Origin: Allomyces macrogynus ATCC 38327
Lineage: Eukaryota; Blastocladiomycota; Blastocladiomycetes; Blastocladiales; Blastocladiaceae
Assembly: GCA_000151295.1 (NCBI GenBank)
Contig: GG745335.1
Span: 41,510 to 73,299, forward strand
Reading direction: 5' to 3'
Length of the DNA stretch: 31,790 nucleotides
In this document: piece by piece, positions 1 through 10,200 of the stretch
How positions within the stretch are numbered: position 1 is the stretch's first letter
Layout of the letters: the number at the start of each line of letters is the position of its first letter
The notes under the pieces: model-generated
The model's input: the letters and a program-made list of their open reading frames with translations, nothing else
Database searches by the model: none
What the model was told of the DNA's origin: nothing
Translations under genes and position numbers: made by a program

Positions 1-139
1 GCACTTCAGCGGTGGTGGCAACCATAACCTAGGTTGCCACCATCATTTACACAAGAATCCAACTCGAACAGCTCCAACAAGGAAACAATGAGGGAAGACA
101 AATAACAAGAAACACAAATGCGAGACGAACACTTCGACA
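1..139 (-). repeat. Partial copia LTR (5' part of a 3' LTR)
   Basis: On the minus strand a purine tract (140-149, CGTGGGGGAG) is followed directly by TGTCGAAGTGTTC, the usual polypurine-tract/LTR junction of a Ty1/copia element, just downstream of an RNase H C-terminus. The LTR runs off the window at base 1, so its far edge is not visible. An imperfect inverted repeat (11-23 with 32-44, 8-nt loop) lies inside it. The LTR assignment is inferred from position and the TG start, not from a second full copy. Confidence 0.6.
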
Positions 140-149
140 CTCCCCCACG
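140..149 (-). other. Polypurine tract of copia element
   Basis: Minus-strand CGTGGGGGAG lies between the pol stop codon (161-163) and the TG that opens the LTR at 139. A second tract, AGGGGGAG, sits at 537-544 before another TGTTGAAG edge, so the signal occurs twice. Confidence 0.55.
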
Positions 150-160
150 GCGAGCATTCC

Positions 161-466
161 CTACGCGCGCGGAGCAATCACTTCCGCAACTCCAATCATG
201 TCACGAAGCTTGCGGAACGCAGGAGCAGCAAGCGGCTTGGTCAAAATGTCGGCAATCTGGTTCTCCGTGTCCACGCGCCGAAGGTCAATCGTCTTCTTGG
301 CAACTTGGTCCTGCTGCAAATCGGCAATGTGCTTGCAAACTGCCACTGCACCAGAACTCAACATGGGCTTTGTGAACAGCCCCTTGATGTTAGCAAGATA
401 CATGCGTGGATCTTTTGCCAAAACAAGCACACAGCAGTGCCCACACGTCGCCAACGCATGTTGCAT
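161..466 (-). pseudogene. Ty1/copia polyprotein, RNase H C-terminal fragment
   Basis: The minus-strand frame reads like the C-terminal end of a copia pol protein: KHIADLQQDQVAKKTIDL, then VDTENQIADILTKPL, then FRKLRDMIGV before the stop. In intact elements this region is the tail of RNase H, with the TKHID..D.V and QxADIxTKPL motifs. Only about 100 residues remain; the rest of RNase H, reverse transcriptase, integrase and gag are absent upstream, and the expected TKHIDI is altered to CKHIAD. It is a dead fragment followed by its own polypurine tract and LTR start. The coding frame is certain as copia-derived; activity is not possible. Confidence 0.85.
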
Positions 467-469
467 CCA

Positions 470-536
470 AGATCTTCAGTTTACTGCTGCACCAAACCCT
501 GATCAAGGACAGCAGTGCAGGATTCACACTTCAACA
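470..536 (-). repeat. Copia LTR edge, copy 2
   Basis: Minus-strand TGTTGAAGTGTGAATC begins at 536 right after purine tract 537-544. The following bases recur at 695-754 with scattered substitutions (shared TCCTTGATCAGG and GCAGCAGTAAACT). It resembles the 139 edge in TGTYGAAGTGT. This marks a second, truncated LTR. Confidence 0.55.
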
Positions 537-639
537 CTCCCCCTGAAGCCAGCATCCACTGCAACTTCAGTTTCCTGAGGTAGCTGTGAGGGGTGCGGAA
601 TTCTATTTTTCCCCCTCATTTGGGCTCCACATGTTAACC

Positions 640-705
640 GTTCCGTCTGGGATTGAGCTGGGGACCTCTGTGCACACAGTGCTCATAACCTCTTGAGTTT
701 ACTGC
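640..705 (-). other. tRNA-like remnant
   Basis: The minus strand reads GAGGTTATGAGCAC, then a short complementary CTGT/ACAG arm, then GAGGTCCCCAGCTCAATCCC. This is the order D-arm, anticodon arm, T-arm of a tRNA, with a B-box-like AGCTCAATCC. The anticodon loop is too short and the T-arm TTCGA is changed to CTCAA, so it is not a working tRNA. It could be a decayed tRNA, a tRNA-derived SINE head, or LTR/PBS sequence that happens to resemble one. Confidence 0.3.
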
Positions 706-754
706 TGCATCAAAACCTGATCAAGGACAGCTGTGCTGATTTCACACTTCAACA
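695..754 (-). repeat. Copia LTR edge, copy 3
   Basis: The minus strand opens TGTTGAAGTGTGAAATC at 754 and matches the 470-536 copy over about 60 bases with roughly ten differences. No purine tract precedes it (CTTCTCA instead), so it is a solo or rearranged LTR piece. I could not find a convincing target-site duplication. Confidence 0.5.
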
Positions 755-1177
755 TGAGAAGACTGGCAGAAGTTTTGACACAACAGCAGATGGCAAAACT
801 ACCTTGATGATGGTCCAGATGCACGACTTGGCCTTATAGCTGTTTTGGGCCATGCACTTCTTGCATTCAGCAGCAGCCAGACCATTCCAATAGATAACAA
901 ACTTGATGTCTGAGTTGAGCTCAATGAGTTTCTTGAATTTCGCATCTGTCATTTCTTCTTGCTGTTCCAGTGACACGACCTCAAGCTCGGTGTTGACCAA
1001 AACCTTGTAGGACTTGAGTTTGAGGAGGTCTTTGAGCTGGTCAGCCGTCAAAAAGCCAAGAAAACGGTCAGCAAACATTGGCCAGTCCAAGCCATTGGCC
1101 TTGAGCATCTCAATCATTGCTGGTAGGCTGAACATGGGCGTCTTCACTGAAACAGACAAGGTCACAGTGATGGTCAT
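755..1177 (-). pseudogene. Possible copia gag fragment
   Basis: A minus-strand frame of about 140 residues stays open from 1177 and runs into the LTR edge at 754. It contains LDWPMFADRFLGFL near the start and a later DIKFVIYWNGLAAAECKKC stretch, loosely like the W..F..R..G.L and aromatic helices of copia Gag (UBN2-type) proteins. The resemblance is weak and no zinc knuckle is visible. Position beside LTR pieces is the main argument. Confidence 0.3.
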
Positions 1178-1199
1178 GGTGCAGGTTGCATGTTGGCAA

Positions 1200-2790
1200 A
1201 AATCATCAAAATCGAGTTGAACAAAACGCCATTGTGTTGTCTAGAGTGGATGCAGGACGTTTCGAGTTGTGGTGGATTGAGATTTGGTTATGCATATTGT
1301 TGCTGGCACTGCTTGTACTTTGCCATTGGCCAAGGTCAATGTTGGGTTGCCTGTGCAAGTTGATATGGGGTCGCCAGTTGTGCTGCCGTCCGTGGTTGAT
1401 GGCATCAGTGATGATGATGTGTTGGAAAGAGGGTTGGGCTTGGTGCATGGCGTAATCAAGTTCAAGTGCCCATGGAGGTTCCAGATCAAGTTCCTGCAGT
1501 CAACCTGATTGCCATGCTCCTGCTGGCTGGACCAGCATTGGAGTATGATTAACTGCAATTAGGTGAGGGGCTAGATTAGCTGTGGGTGGTTGGTGAACCC
1601 ATGGGGATCATTGCAAATGTGGGGGAGCCTGGTGGTCATGCTGATGCACCAGAGGTGGCTGTGTGGGGTGTTGCTGCTTGTGGACCTGATGCTTAAGTGC
1701 CCACTGTGTGACAGTCGCGTCATTTGCATGGCCTGCAGCCTGAGGTTGCTTGCCATTTTGATCCTGACTCTGTTGCTGACATCCACAGCACACCTGACAT
1801 AGGGGAGGTGCCTAGGCTATGGTTGCCATCACTGTTGAAGTGCAGGGTGCACACATTCAATGCATTCTCCCTCCTGTTCAACCTTGCAAAACTGGCAGGA
1901 GGTTGGTCATTTGCTGAACTTTGGTGCAGTTGTATTGACAATGCATATGAAGGCCATGGGATGGCATGCTGATGGCACAATCCATGGCCAGCACATGCCA
2001 GGAATGATCATGTCACCAGTGCGGCTCACTCAACCACCTTAAAATAGCCTTGTATCACAACCTGAGGAATGCCAGCAATACATGCTGCAGCAGGGAATAG
2101 TGTGCACTCACACACAACATGGTTTAGGAGCAAAGGAAATGATGTCCATCACTCCAAGCCAGACCATGCTTGCAGCATGCACCACCACCATGTGCTGAAT
2201 GACACACTCAATGCAGATCCATCAGCCAGGCGCTTGGCTGCTGTGCATCATGGTTTATCTTTGGGCCTGGATCCTGGTGACTGCACAAGGTGGAGAAGTC
2301 AGTATGCTGGTGGAACAATGTGATGGGGACATGGCAGCTATTGTCATTGTGTTGATGGTGCCACATGACACATCAGCAGCTGGTGCTGCACACACAACCA
2401 TTGATTGACCCGCCACCTCGAGGGCAATGGCAGCCCACATGTTGAGCTTGTTAGAGGGTCTGGTGCAGTGAAGACCATGTATTGCAAATTGCATGTGCTC
2501 AACAATCTCATGCAGTTGTGTGGTATGACAAGCAACTCGCACAAATCTGGTGCACATCATGAAAATGACCAGCAGCTGGTGAGTGGTTGGGAATTTGGTC
2601 ATGCTCTTGTCTTCATGTTTCCCATGGAGAATTTGGACCCAGTTTGTCTTGCTCTGAATGCCCCTCAGACTTCCCACCTTGAAGAATGTTCCTTATATCC
2701 ATGATATGCTGTGCGGTAATGAGTCACATCACAGTGGGAGTATGCTGTGGTGTTGACACAGGAGCAAGGTACTGAAAACTACAATGACAA
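1200..2790. repeat. CpG-depleted decayed repeat
   Basis: This block is rich in TG and CA and nearly without CG: I count about 13 CpG between 1261 and 2760, against 5 in the 60 bases 3001-3060. A plus-strand frame from about 1460 to 1972 reads protein-like stretches (GIIANVGEPGGHADAPEV, then HFDPDSVADIHSTPDIGEV) but is broken by TAA, TAG and TGA stops. I do not recognise the protein. Best read as a transposon or gene remnant mutated by C-to-T changes at CpG. Confidence 0.5.
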
Positions 2791-2791
2791 T

Positions 2792-3426
2792 TCATTGACC
2801 CACACGACTCCCAAATGGTCCCCCAATGGCCTCAATGGCCGCCTTGCCACCCACTAGGATGAGGCCACAGAGCCGTTTGATCCAGGCGCGATAGTAGGCA
2901 GTCTGCTCAGGCGCGGCCTTGTCGAGAAACTCTTGCCAAAAGCGGGCGCGGTCTTCATCTTTGACATGGCCATGATCACGCACCATGGCAGCCTCAAACG
3001 CAGCCAGCTCGGCGTGGTACTCACGGTTGTGGTGGCGCCACCAGTCGTGGTGCCAGGCCATGGTGGCCTCCCACTCGGAGTAGAAGCGCTGCGTCTGTGC
3101 GGGCAGGACAAGTGTCAAGGCGTGCCACTTTGGTCAGTTTAGACTCTGCCAAGGTCATGTTGCGCAACGGGCGGGCTAGACGGTCGTACAACAGGGCCTC
3201 GACTTGGTGCCGGCGGGAATTGGATCAAGCGGATGCCCGAGTCGGGCTGCGGCGGCGTCATGAGCCATTTGGCGCGGTGCTTGTTGTGGGTGGGCGGCAG
3301 TGTGGCGGACGCATCGCAGTTGTCGGCGGCGGCGCCAGCGCGAGCGACTGTGGAATGCGCACGGCACGCGAGTGCGGTAAGTGGTGCGCAGGCCGGGCGC
3401 GCCAAAGGCGAGAAGTGTCGAAGCAT
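2792..3426 (-). CDS. COA8: COA8/APOPT1-like mitochondrial COX assembly factor
   Basis: Model: exons 3426-3190 and 3094-2792, giving 179 residues; the 95-nt intron has donor GTACGA and acceptor CACAG and closes in phase. The N-terminus (MLRHFSPLARPACAPL) is basic and hydroxylated like a mitochondrial presequence. The family pattern follows: WLMTPPQPDSGIR where COA8 proteins have WIGPPD..SNLRP, then a long amphipathic helix with WHHDWWRHHNREY, FWQEFLDKA, and YYRAWIKR before the C-terminus. The W-to-W spacing across the join is within one residue of the animal protein. COA8 proteins act in the mitochondrion in cytochrome c oxidase assembly. Alternative donors nearby would change only a few residues. 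It is divergent from the GT32 gene. Confidence 0.75.
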
Positions 3427-4282
3427 GGTTGTTGATTGAATGATTGACATTTCTTGGCGGCTCTGTGAAGTGTGGTGCCGTGAGAGGATCGACTGAACGG
3501 CGCGGGACGCACGCGCGAGTCACGCGCCATGTCTCCCACTTCCGTGCGGCGCCTGCCAAGGCCCGACCGATGACTGGCACGGTGCAAGCAGCGCCCTGGC
3601 CGCGACGTGCACGACCACCGCCGCCGCGAGCACACCGCCCGCAGTCGGTGCGATCCCACGCGAGGGCCGACGAGCCTCGGCGACCCGCCCGCTCGCGCTG
3701 ATCACGGGCCAGCGGCCCCCCTCGTGTGCCAGCCTCGACCTCCCGCGCGCGATCGAGTCATGGGCAACCTCAACTACAGCCGCGCTCAAACTCGCCCGAC
3801 ACGCGCCGTCGCGGCTTGCCCTTGCTCAGAGCCCATGCATCGTCCGCCATACGCAGGCCCGTCGCTCGGCGATGATCCTCTTCCCTCTGCTACCCCTCCT
3901 CCCCACCCTAACCCGCCATTATGCTTTAACACTTTTTGTGGTCCCCACTTTTTTCTGTGCTCTGTTCTTTGTTTCTGTTACGCCCTCCCCCCAGCTCTAG
4001 AACACCCTTACCCTCTCCCCCCCCCCCCTATTCCCTCTCGCCCATCTTCTTCTGCCCCACTCCCTCATTTTTTCTCTTCTTATTTCCCCCCATGATATTT
4101 TCCTGCCCCCCCCCCTTCCCTATCTCCCTTCCGCCACCGCCTACTATATCCCCGCCCCCCTTCCCCAAGGGTGGGCTGCAGTTCCCTGCCGACGCAAAGT
4201 CGTTGCCGAGGATCGTTGACCACCGCGCTGACCCCGCTTCGCACGACCGCCCGTCAAAACGGCTCCACGTTCGGCCGTCCTG
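3427..4282. other. Divergent intergenic region with pyrimidine tract
   Basis: The region separates the starts of the COA8-like and GT32 genes. Frames that stay open here are proline/arginine-rich and on several strands at once, as expected of GC-rich noncoding DNA. From about 3888 to 4170 the plus strand is almost pure C and T. An upstream exon of the GT32 gene could hide here, but I could not define one. Confidence 0.5.
3888..4170 (+). repeat. Polypyrimidine (C/T) low-complexity tract
   Basis: Long C runs (ten Cs ending near 4028, nine near 4115) alternate with TTCTT blocks for about 280 bases, ending roughly 110 bases before the GT32 start codon. Such CT-rich stretches are common in fungal promoters. 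Regulatory function is inferred, not shown. Confidence 0.6.
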
Positions 4283-5365
4283 ATGCAGGCGCAGCAAGTC
4301 GCGTGCGATCATGCTGCCCGCATCGAGGAGCTCACGCTGACCGTGGCCAAGAGTCGGCGGCGCACGCGACCGACCTCAACGAGCATCATTACCGAAACCG
4401 ACGCAGTCGACACGACCAGGAGCGAGGCACCTGCATGGTCCACGTCCACCTCCAACCGCATCGGCCTGTCACGAATCCCGCCACTCGTGCACATTATGAC
4501 CAAGGGCGTGCTCGACCCGCAGGCCGCGTATTGCGTCGACGAGTGGCGCCGCAAGAACCCGGGCGTCTCGGTTCTATTGTGGACCGACGACGACATGGAC
4601 GCCATGGTCTCGGTGCATGTGCCCTACCTGCAGCCCTTGTTCCGCGCACTCCCACGCGGCGTGCTCCGCGCCGACCTGTTCCGGTACTTGGTCGTGGCCA
4701 CGTTTGGCGGCGTCTATGCCGACTCGGACGCGTGCCCGCTAAAACCGCTCGGCCAGTGGTTGCCTACCGTCTCGCTGCGCGCCGAAAAGGGTGCCGGGTC
4801 GACGACGGCAGCTGCCGACGGCAGCTCGCAGACGGCCGCCGAGACGCCGCTCATTGGCAACGAGGACGTGGCACTCGTCATTGGCATGGAGAGCGACTTG
4901 GCGACTGATGACTGGTACCGGTTCTTTGCGCGGCAGCTGCAGCTCTGCCAGTGGACATTTGCGGGCGTCGCGGGCCACCCGATCCTGACGGCCATTGTTG
5001 CCGAATCCGTGCAGCGGCTGCGCGCCAAGTGGGCCGCTGGACTCGGCGAGTCGGGTTGGCCGTCAATCACCAACGAGGACGTGCTCGACTTGACGGGTCC
5101 GGGCGTCTTCACTGACGTGATTTTGGCTGCGTGGCGGACGGGTAAGTACCAGGCGGGGTTTGAGGATCTGCACTACCTGACGGAACCGCGGCGGTTTGGC
5201 GATGCGATTTTGTTGCCAATTGTCGCGTTCTCGCCCGGTCAACCGCAGCCTGGGTCTGATCGGCCGGGGATTGTCGGGGATCGCAACAGTCCGGGCGCGC
5301 TGATCCGGCACTTGTTTCTCGGCAGCTGGCGTGCCGAGGGGGACGCGCTGCGCAACTCACAGTAG
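4283..5365 (+). CDS. GT32 family glycosyltransferase (OCH1/mannosyltransferase-like)
   Basis: A 360-residue frame with the layout of DXD sugar transferases of family GT32. IPPLVHIMTKG lies near residue 64 and NPGVSVLLWTDDDMD near 92. RADLFRYLVVATFGGVYAD leads into the metal-binding D147-S-D149, and KPL follows. Later come the QLCQWTFAGVAGHPIL block and TGPGVFTDVI, both typical of Och1-type fungal enzymes that extend N-glycans in the Golgi. The ATG at 4283 is the first in frame after a TGA at 4229. The predicted N-terminus lacks the signal-anchor expected of a type II Golgi protein, so an upstream exon may be missing. The exact sugar and linkage cannot be told from sequence. It converges with FES1, about 150 bp away. 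Confidence 0.85.
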   Translation: MQAQQVACDHAARIEELTLTVAKSRRRTRPTSTSIITETDAVDTTRSEAPAWSTSTSNRIGLSRIPPLVHIMTKGVLDPQAAYCVDEWRRKNPGVSVLLWTDDDMDAMVSVHVPYLQPLFRALPRGVLRADLFRYLVVATFGGVYADSDACPLKPLGQWLPTVSLRAEKGAGSTTAAADGSSQTAAETPLIGNEDVALVIGMESDLATDDWYRFFARQLQLCQWTFAGVAGHPILTAIVAESVQRLRAKWAAGLGESGWPSITNEDVLDLTGPGVFTDVILAAWRTGKYQAGFEDLHYLTEPRRFGDAILLPIVAFSPGQPQPGSDRPGIVGDRNSPGALIRHLFLGSWRAEGDALRNSQ

Positions 5366-5517
5366 TTATTGCTGGTGCGCAAGTGGAAGTGGTGGTGGTA
5401 TTGTCATTGCGAGCGGGAGTGGAGCGGTCATTGATAAAAATCGTTTCCCAAATGTCCGAAGCAAGCGACCACGCACAAAAGAGACACAACCCAACATTAC
5501 TCACTCGAACCTCGTTT

Positions 5518-6578
5518 TCATGCTGCCAAGGTGCGCAGCTGGTCGACAACCTCCTGGTCCATGGCTTCGGCATCGTCGCCCGGCGGGTTCAAGGCGACAT
5601 CGAGCAATTCGCGGTAGACCGCCTTTTTCAAACTCGGCGCGGCACCCGCCGAAGGCTTGGCGAGCGAGCACGCGACGATAAACGCCAAGCACTTTTCGAG
5701 GTAATCAATGTCCTCGGTCGTACAGCGAATGTGAATGTCGACGACGCCGTCGAGCCATCCGGGTGCGCTGAAGAGCACGGCAAGGTTGGGCACAGCGTCA
5801 ATGGCGTTGCGGAAGACGTGGAACAGGCGCTTCGAGGCGGCGTGCCGTGGGCGGTGGTGCAGGTGCGCGGCGAGCTTGGCCAGGATGCCGCGCGCGTGCA
5901 GCGTGGCAATGTGGTCTTTGGACATGTTGACGAGGGCTTCAAACGTGGGGGTAGAGGGTGCCGATTGAGTGAGTATCGCGCGTCGAGCGACTGCACTATG
6001 CGCGCGTGCGGGGAAAAACGCACCGGAAACAATGTTGACGGCCTTGGCGACGACTTTCTCAGAGGTTTCTGACTGCACGGCCTTTTCGAGCACGTCGAAC
6101 CCGTTGGCGTCGATCCAGTCCTTGGCCGCATCGGGGTTGTTTTGGATGGCGGTAGCGGTGACCCAGGCGGCAAAGACGCGAATGTCCTCGGACGGGTCCT
6201 GGAACTGGGCGAGCAGGGGCTTCCAAAGGTTGCAGGGCTTCAGGTCTGGGGGAATTGACGGCGGTGGTGAGCAGGGACCGCGCGACCAAGCGAAGCAGAG
6301 AGATTGTGCGCACCGTTGGCATTGTCGATCGACTCGACGAGCAATTCGAGCTCGTCAAAGGCGAGCAGGCGGTCCTCAATGTTCTTGGAAGAGTCGGCGA
6401 TGACGGCCATGGCGTCCTTCATGCGCGCGGCGTCGGGCTTGCCGAGGATAATGTCAACCCATTTCGGGTCGAGCTTTTCGAGGTCGGGCTTGTCGATAGT
6501 CGGGTCCTCGGACTTGGTCGCGTTGGAGATGCCCCACTTGAGCAGCTCCTGCAGGTTGAGCTGTTGCGCGCTGTCCAT
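5518..6578 (-). CDS. FES1: Hsp70 nucleotide exchange factor Fes1
   Basis: Exons 6578-6314, 6245-6024 and 5936-5518 give 301 residues, close to the usual 290. The protein opens MDSAQQLNLQELLKWGISN, the Fes1/HspBP1 N-terminus, then AMAVIADSSKNIEDRLLAFDELELLVESIDNAN. The first join restores NANDLKPCNLWKPLLAQF, the second KAVNIVSALVNMSKDHIA. Armadillo-like helices follow, including VFAAWVTATAIQNNPDAAKDW. Fes1 binds the Hsp70 nucleotide-binding lobe in the cytosol and speeds ADP release. Introns are 68 nt (GTGCGC...CCCCAG) and 87 nt (GTGCGT...TGAAG); the second has no stop and is a multiple of three, so retention would insert 29 residues. It shares an upstream region with the giant gene. Confidence 0.92.
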
Positions 6579-7201
6579 GGCGGCGGGGTTGTGATCGTGG
6601 GATGGATGGGTCGGTCGGTTGGTCGGGAGTGCAGGAGCACAGTTAGAGCGGCGAGTGCCGGCGGCCACTTTCGCTTGGTGTGGCGGGGCGCGGGGTCGTT
6701 GACGGCAGCGAGGGCGGTGTGGACGTGGACCCTTTTGGAACCAGTGCGGAACCGCATCGAACCGCGTCGAGCCGCGCCGAATCCGGGTGGCCCTCGACAG
6801 TGGCTGCGAGACGGTGCGAGACACGCTGAGCTCGGATGCGTGCAGGCACCGTCATGCCTGTCCCAAGGGCGTGCCTTCCGCATGGCGATCAGACGACTCG
6901 TCGCGAAGCGGTCCCTTCTGCGCAACCACCACCACGACCACCACCACAACCACCGCGACGAGCACGCCGGTGACGACGACGTCGACGCCCGAAGCGCACC
7001 GCGCGGCACGACTACGAGCCGCACCGGGCGCACCACACGCGACTGTGCTCGCTGCTGATCCATTGCTACCTGCATCCTGGCCACGGGCCAGCTGGGTCCG
7101 GCCAAAGTGACCACGTTCGAGCGGCCAGCCCTTGCTCTCGCGCCTAGCCGCTCCTGGGCACCGCCGACCACGGCAACCCGCCGCACACGATTACCGCCAC
7201 C
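6579..7201. promoter_or_regulatory. Bidirectional intergenic region FES1 / giant gene
   Basis: About 620 bases lie between two divergent ATGs. Both strands stay open over long frames here (267 codons plus, 310 minus), but these are arginine/proline-rich shadows with no family match. A CAC/ACC triplet-rich stretch lies at about 6927-6960. No TATA box was seen. Confidence 0.4.
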
Positions 7202-10200
7202 ATGATTCTCGCTCGCGACCCCACGGTGAGCCGGCTCCGCTCCAAGGACGACGTCCACGCCTTTCTCGCCACGTCGCAGGGCGCGTCGCTGCCAGGCCGC
7301 CGTGTCGCCGTCAGGGCCCTGCTCCTGCTCAGCGAGTTTGACGACGCTCATGCACTACTCGACCAATTACGAATCGACCTGCCACACGATCAAGTGGTCA
7401 GAGCCCTCACGGGCAAGGCGCTCGAGGGGCAAGGTCGCTTTGATGAAGCCCTGCAAGCCTACGCTGGGTAGAATTCTTCTATCAACATCGACGTGCCCTG
7501 CGTGCCGTTCGCTGATCACAAGTCCTTCCTTCTCTCCATGACAGTCTCCGCAACGAGCGCCAGCTGGTCCTCGAATGCCAGCGCGCGCGCATCCTCGCCG
7601 CCGACGAACAAGGCCGCGCCATTGACGAGACCTTACTGATCGCGGCGCTCGATGACCCCGTCGCGCTCAGCGACTTGATCACGCACTCGGCGCCGCTCCT
7701 CGCCGACCTCGCGCCGTCCGATGCGCTCGTCGAGGCCATTGCTGCGCGAATCGTCCGCCCGCCGGGCGTCTTTCGCACCGCTGCCGACGCCTTCCAGGCC
7801 ACGAAAACCATTGTGCACTTTGTCTTTGCCCTCGATCGCCTCTCGTCGACGCAATTGGACACGGTGCTCCACGCTGCCGTGCGAGGCTGCCGCCATTCGC
7901 TCGCGCTCTTGTGCATGCTCGACTCGTTCTGCCACCAGGACCCGCACGTGCCGGCCCTCACCAAGCTCTACGTCGCCGACCACCACCTGACGCTTGGTGC
8001 CTGCCATCTCGACCACTGGAGCGGAGACCACCAGCTCGCAACCGCCTTGGCCCGCTTCCACGACCTGCGCGACCGCTCCAACGTGTCCATGGCGCAGCCC
8101 TGTAGCATGCACGCCAACGCTGCCGATGCTCTGCACGACCAGTTTGCCGCTGGCGCGGTTGCGGCCAATTCACCAGACGCCGTCTATAACCGCTACCTTC
8201 GGCTCGTCACGTTTGTCTTGGGCCTGCTCAAGAGCGAGAATGGCGCTGACGCGACCGATCCCAACAGCAACGACACCATCTTGCTCTCGGCCCTGCTACG
8301 ACACTTGACCATCCATCTGTTTGGCTCGCTGCTACTCTCCCCCGACCTCAGCTTCATCGTGCAGTCGATGCCGCCAACTGAACTGCATACGGCGTGGCCG
8401 CTCGAAATACCGGGCGTCATCAAGGACATGCGCGGCGTCATGAACGTCTCGTCGATTCTCGGCGTCCGCGAGCGCGACGACCAGCTGATTCTCGCCCAGC
8501 TGACGCAGGACCTCGACTGGGTCGTCGCCGTGTTCCAACATTGGTTCGCAGATCCGCGCATCTTGACCTGGCTGGCCGAGGCGGCGGCCGTGTCGCCCAA
8601 AGTGGCGCGCTCATTGCTACCCGACGCGCCCGACCAGTCTGACCCGTGCGTCACGGACCTTTTCTCGTACCTGCTCCTGGTCCTCTTGCACCGCAATGCC
8701 GACGTGACGAGCCACGACGACGACGACGACCCGCCAAGGGCGCACTACACGCGCCGCTGGGCATGCTCGTCGGCGCAGCGCGAGTTTTGGACGCACTTGC
8801 TCGTGGCTAACACGGCCGCACCCGAGTTTGGCCGCCGGTTGAGAGAAGTGCGGGGTCTCACAACGAGCACGTCCGTCTACCACCACCTGCTCGCGCGCGC
8901 TGTAGCCGACATCTACGGCGACCTCGCGACGCGGTTTGACTGGACCGACGTGGCGGTGAAGCTGCACGCGCACTACTTGCGGTGCAGTCGCGTCGCATTG
9001 GACCCGCATCTTACCGCCGCTACGAGCGAACATGCGGCGTCGCCACTCTTTGTCGCGCCGGACGGGTTTGTCGCTGCCGCACTCGAGCGGTTCCACGAGG
9101 CCGATGCGGTCATTGACGATAGTGCCGCGACGCCCGTGCCACCCGCCAACCCGGTCCAAGCGCAATCATTTTCGCCACGTCCCGCGTCACCGGTCCGTGC
9201 GCGTGCCGTTGTGTCCGACCATGGCTACTCGAGGTCCTCGTCGCCGTCGCCCGTATCGAGCCCATGCGCACCCGTGCCCGACGTCGATGTGACCGTGCTC
9301 GCCGACGCGCGACTGCAACGACGGCTTCAGGCGCTCGCGGCCCTGCAGCCCCGCATGTCGGGCTCGAGTGGCAGTGATTCAGACTCTGCCGCGTCGGACA
9401 CCGAGGCACACGCGATTGTTTTGTCAGGGATTCCGGACGTGTTGCGCAAGTTTGCGCCAGCTCCGTCCGTCGTGGAGCAGCCAACGACGGCCGTTGCGGA
9501 TGACGCCTCGGCCAAACCTGTTGACCTCGATGTGAAAGGCGGAAACGAGCATTCGGATCCATCCGACGTCTCGGGCGACGATGCCATGGACGTCGACAGC
9601 GACGGCTACTCAGGGTCCCGCTCCGACCAGCGTGTCGCGGAATCGGCGTCGAGCGACGAGTCGGGTGCGGAATCCGATGTCGAGTGGGGCGATGCCGATT
9701 CAGACGCGTCCGACCCCATGTCGGGCATCGAAATGGACGGGTACGACAGCGACGAGTCGTCGATTGTGCCGGGATCTGATTCGGAGCACTGGGAACCTGG
9801 GCCCGACCAGGTGGTCGTGGCGCCGACGGCGCTCGAGCCACAGCAGCAGCAGCATCGTCCCGTGCCCGAGCATGTCGCCGACGTGCCGGAGCATATCATT
9901 TCGGTGCCCACCGCCCGACCGGCGTTCTCGTTCACGCCCTATACCATACCCACGAGCCCACCCAAACCGGCCACGCCTGCACCGCTCGCTGCAACCGTGT
10001 TCAACTTGGCTGGTGGTGCGGCGACTCTGTTCCCGAAAGCTACGCTCACGCTGCAGCCGCCCGTCACCAGTCCGATGCTCCCAACGTCAACGGCTCCTGC
10101 ACCAACAACGCCCTTGACGGGGAGCTTTTTCGGTGGTGCCGCACTGGCGCCGTCGGTCCTGTCGCCATTCTCGTTCTCCTGGTCGGCATCGGGTTCTCCT

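Noticed and set aside
3139..3450. Separate 103-codon protein ending at 3139
   Set aside because: Its N-terminal part is exon 1 of the COA8-like gene; the tail after 3190 is intron read-through.
3607..4095. Plus-strand proline-rich frame of 162 codons
   Set aside because: Ends in the pyrimidine tract; its proline/serine content follows from C/T repeats.
6255..7351. Overlapping frames of 267 (plus) and 310 (minus) codons
   Set aside because: They cover the FES1 N-terminus and the promoter; neither shows family motifs, and FES1 exons explain the region.
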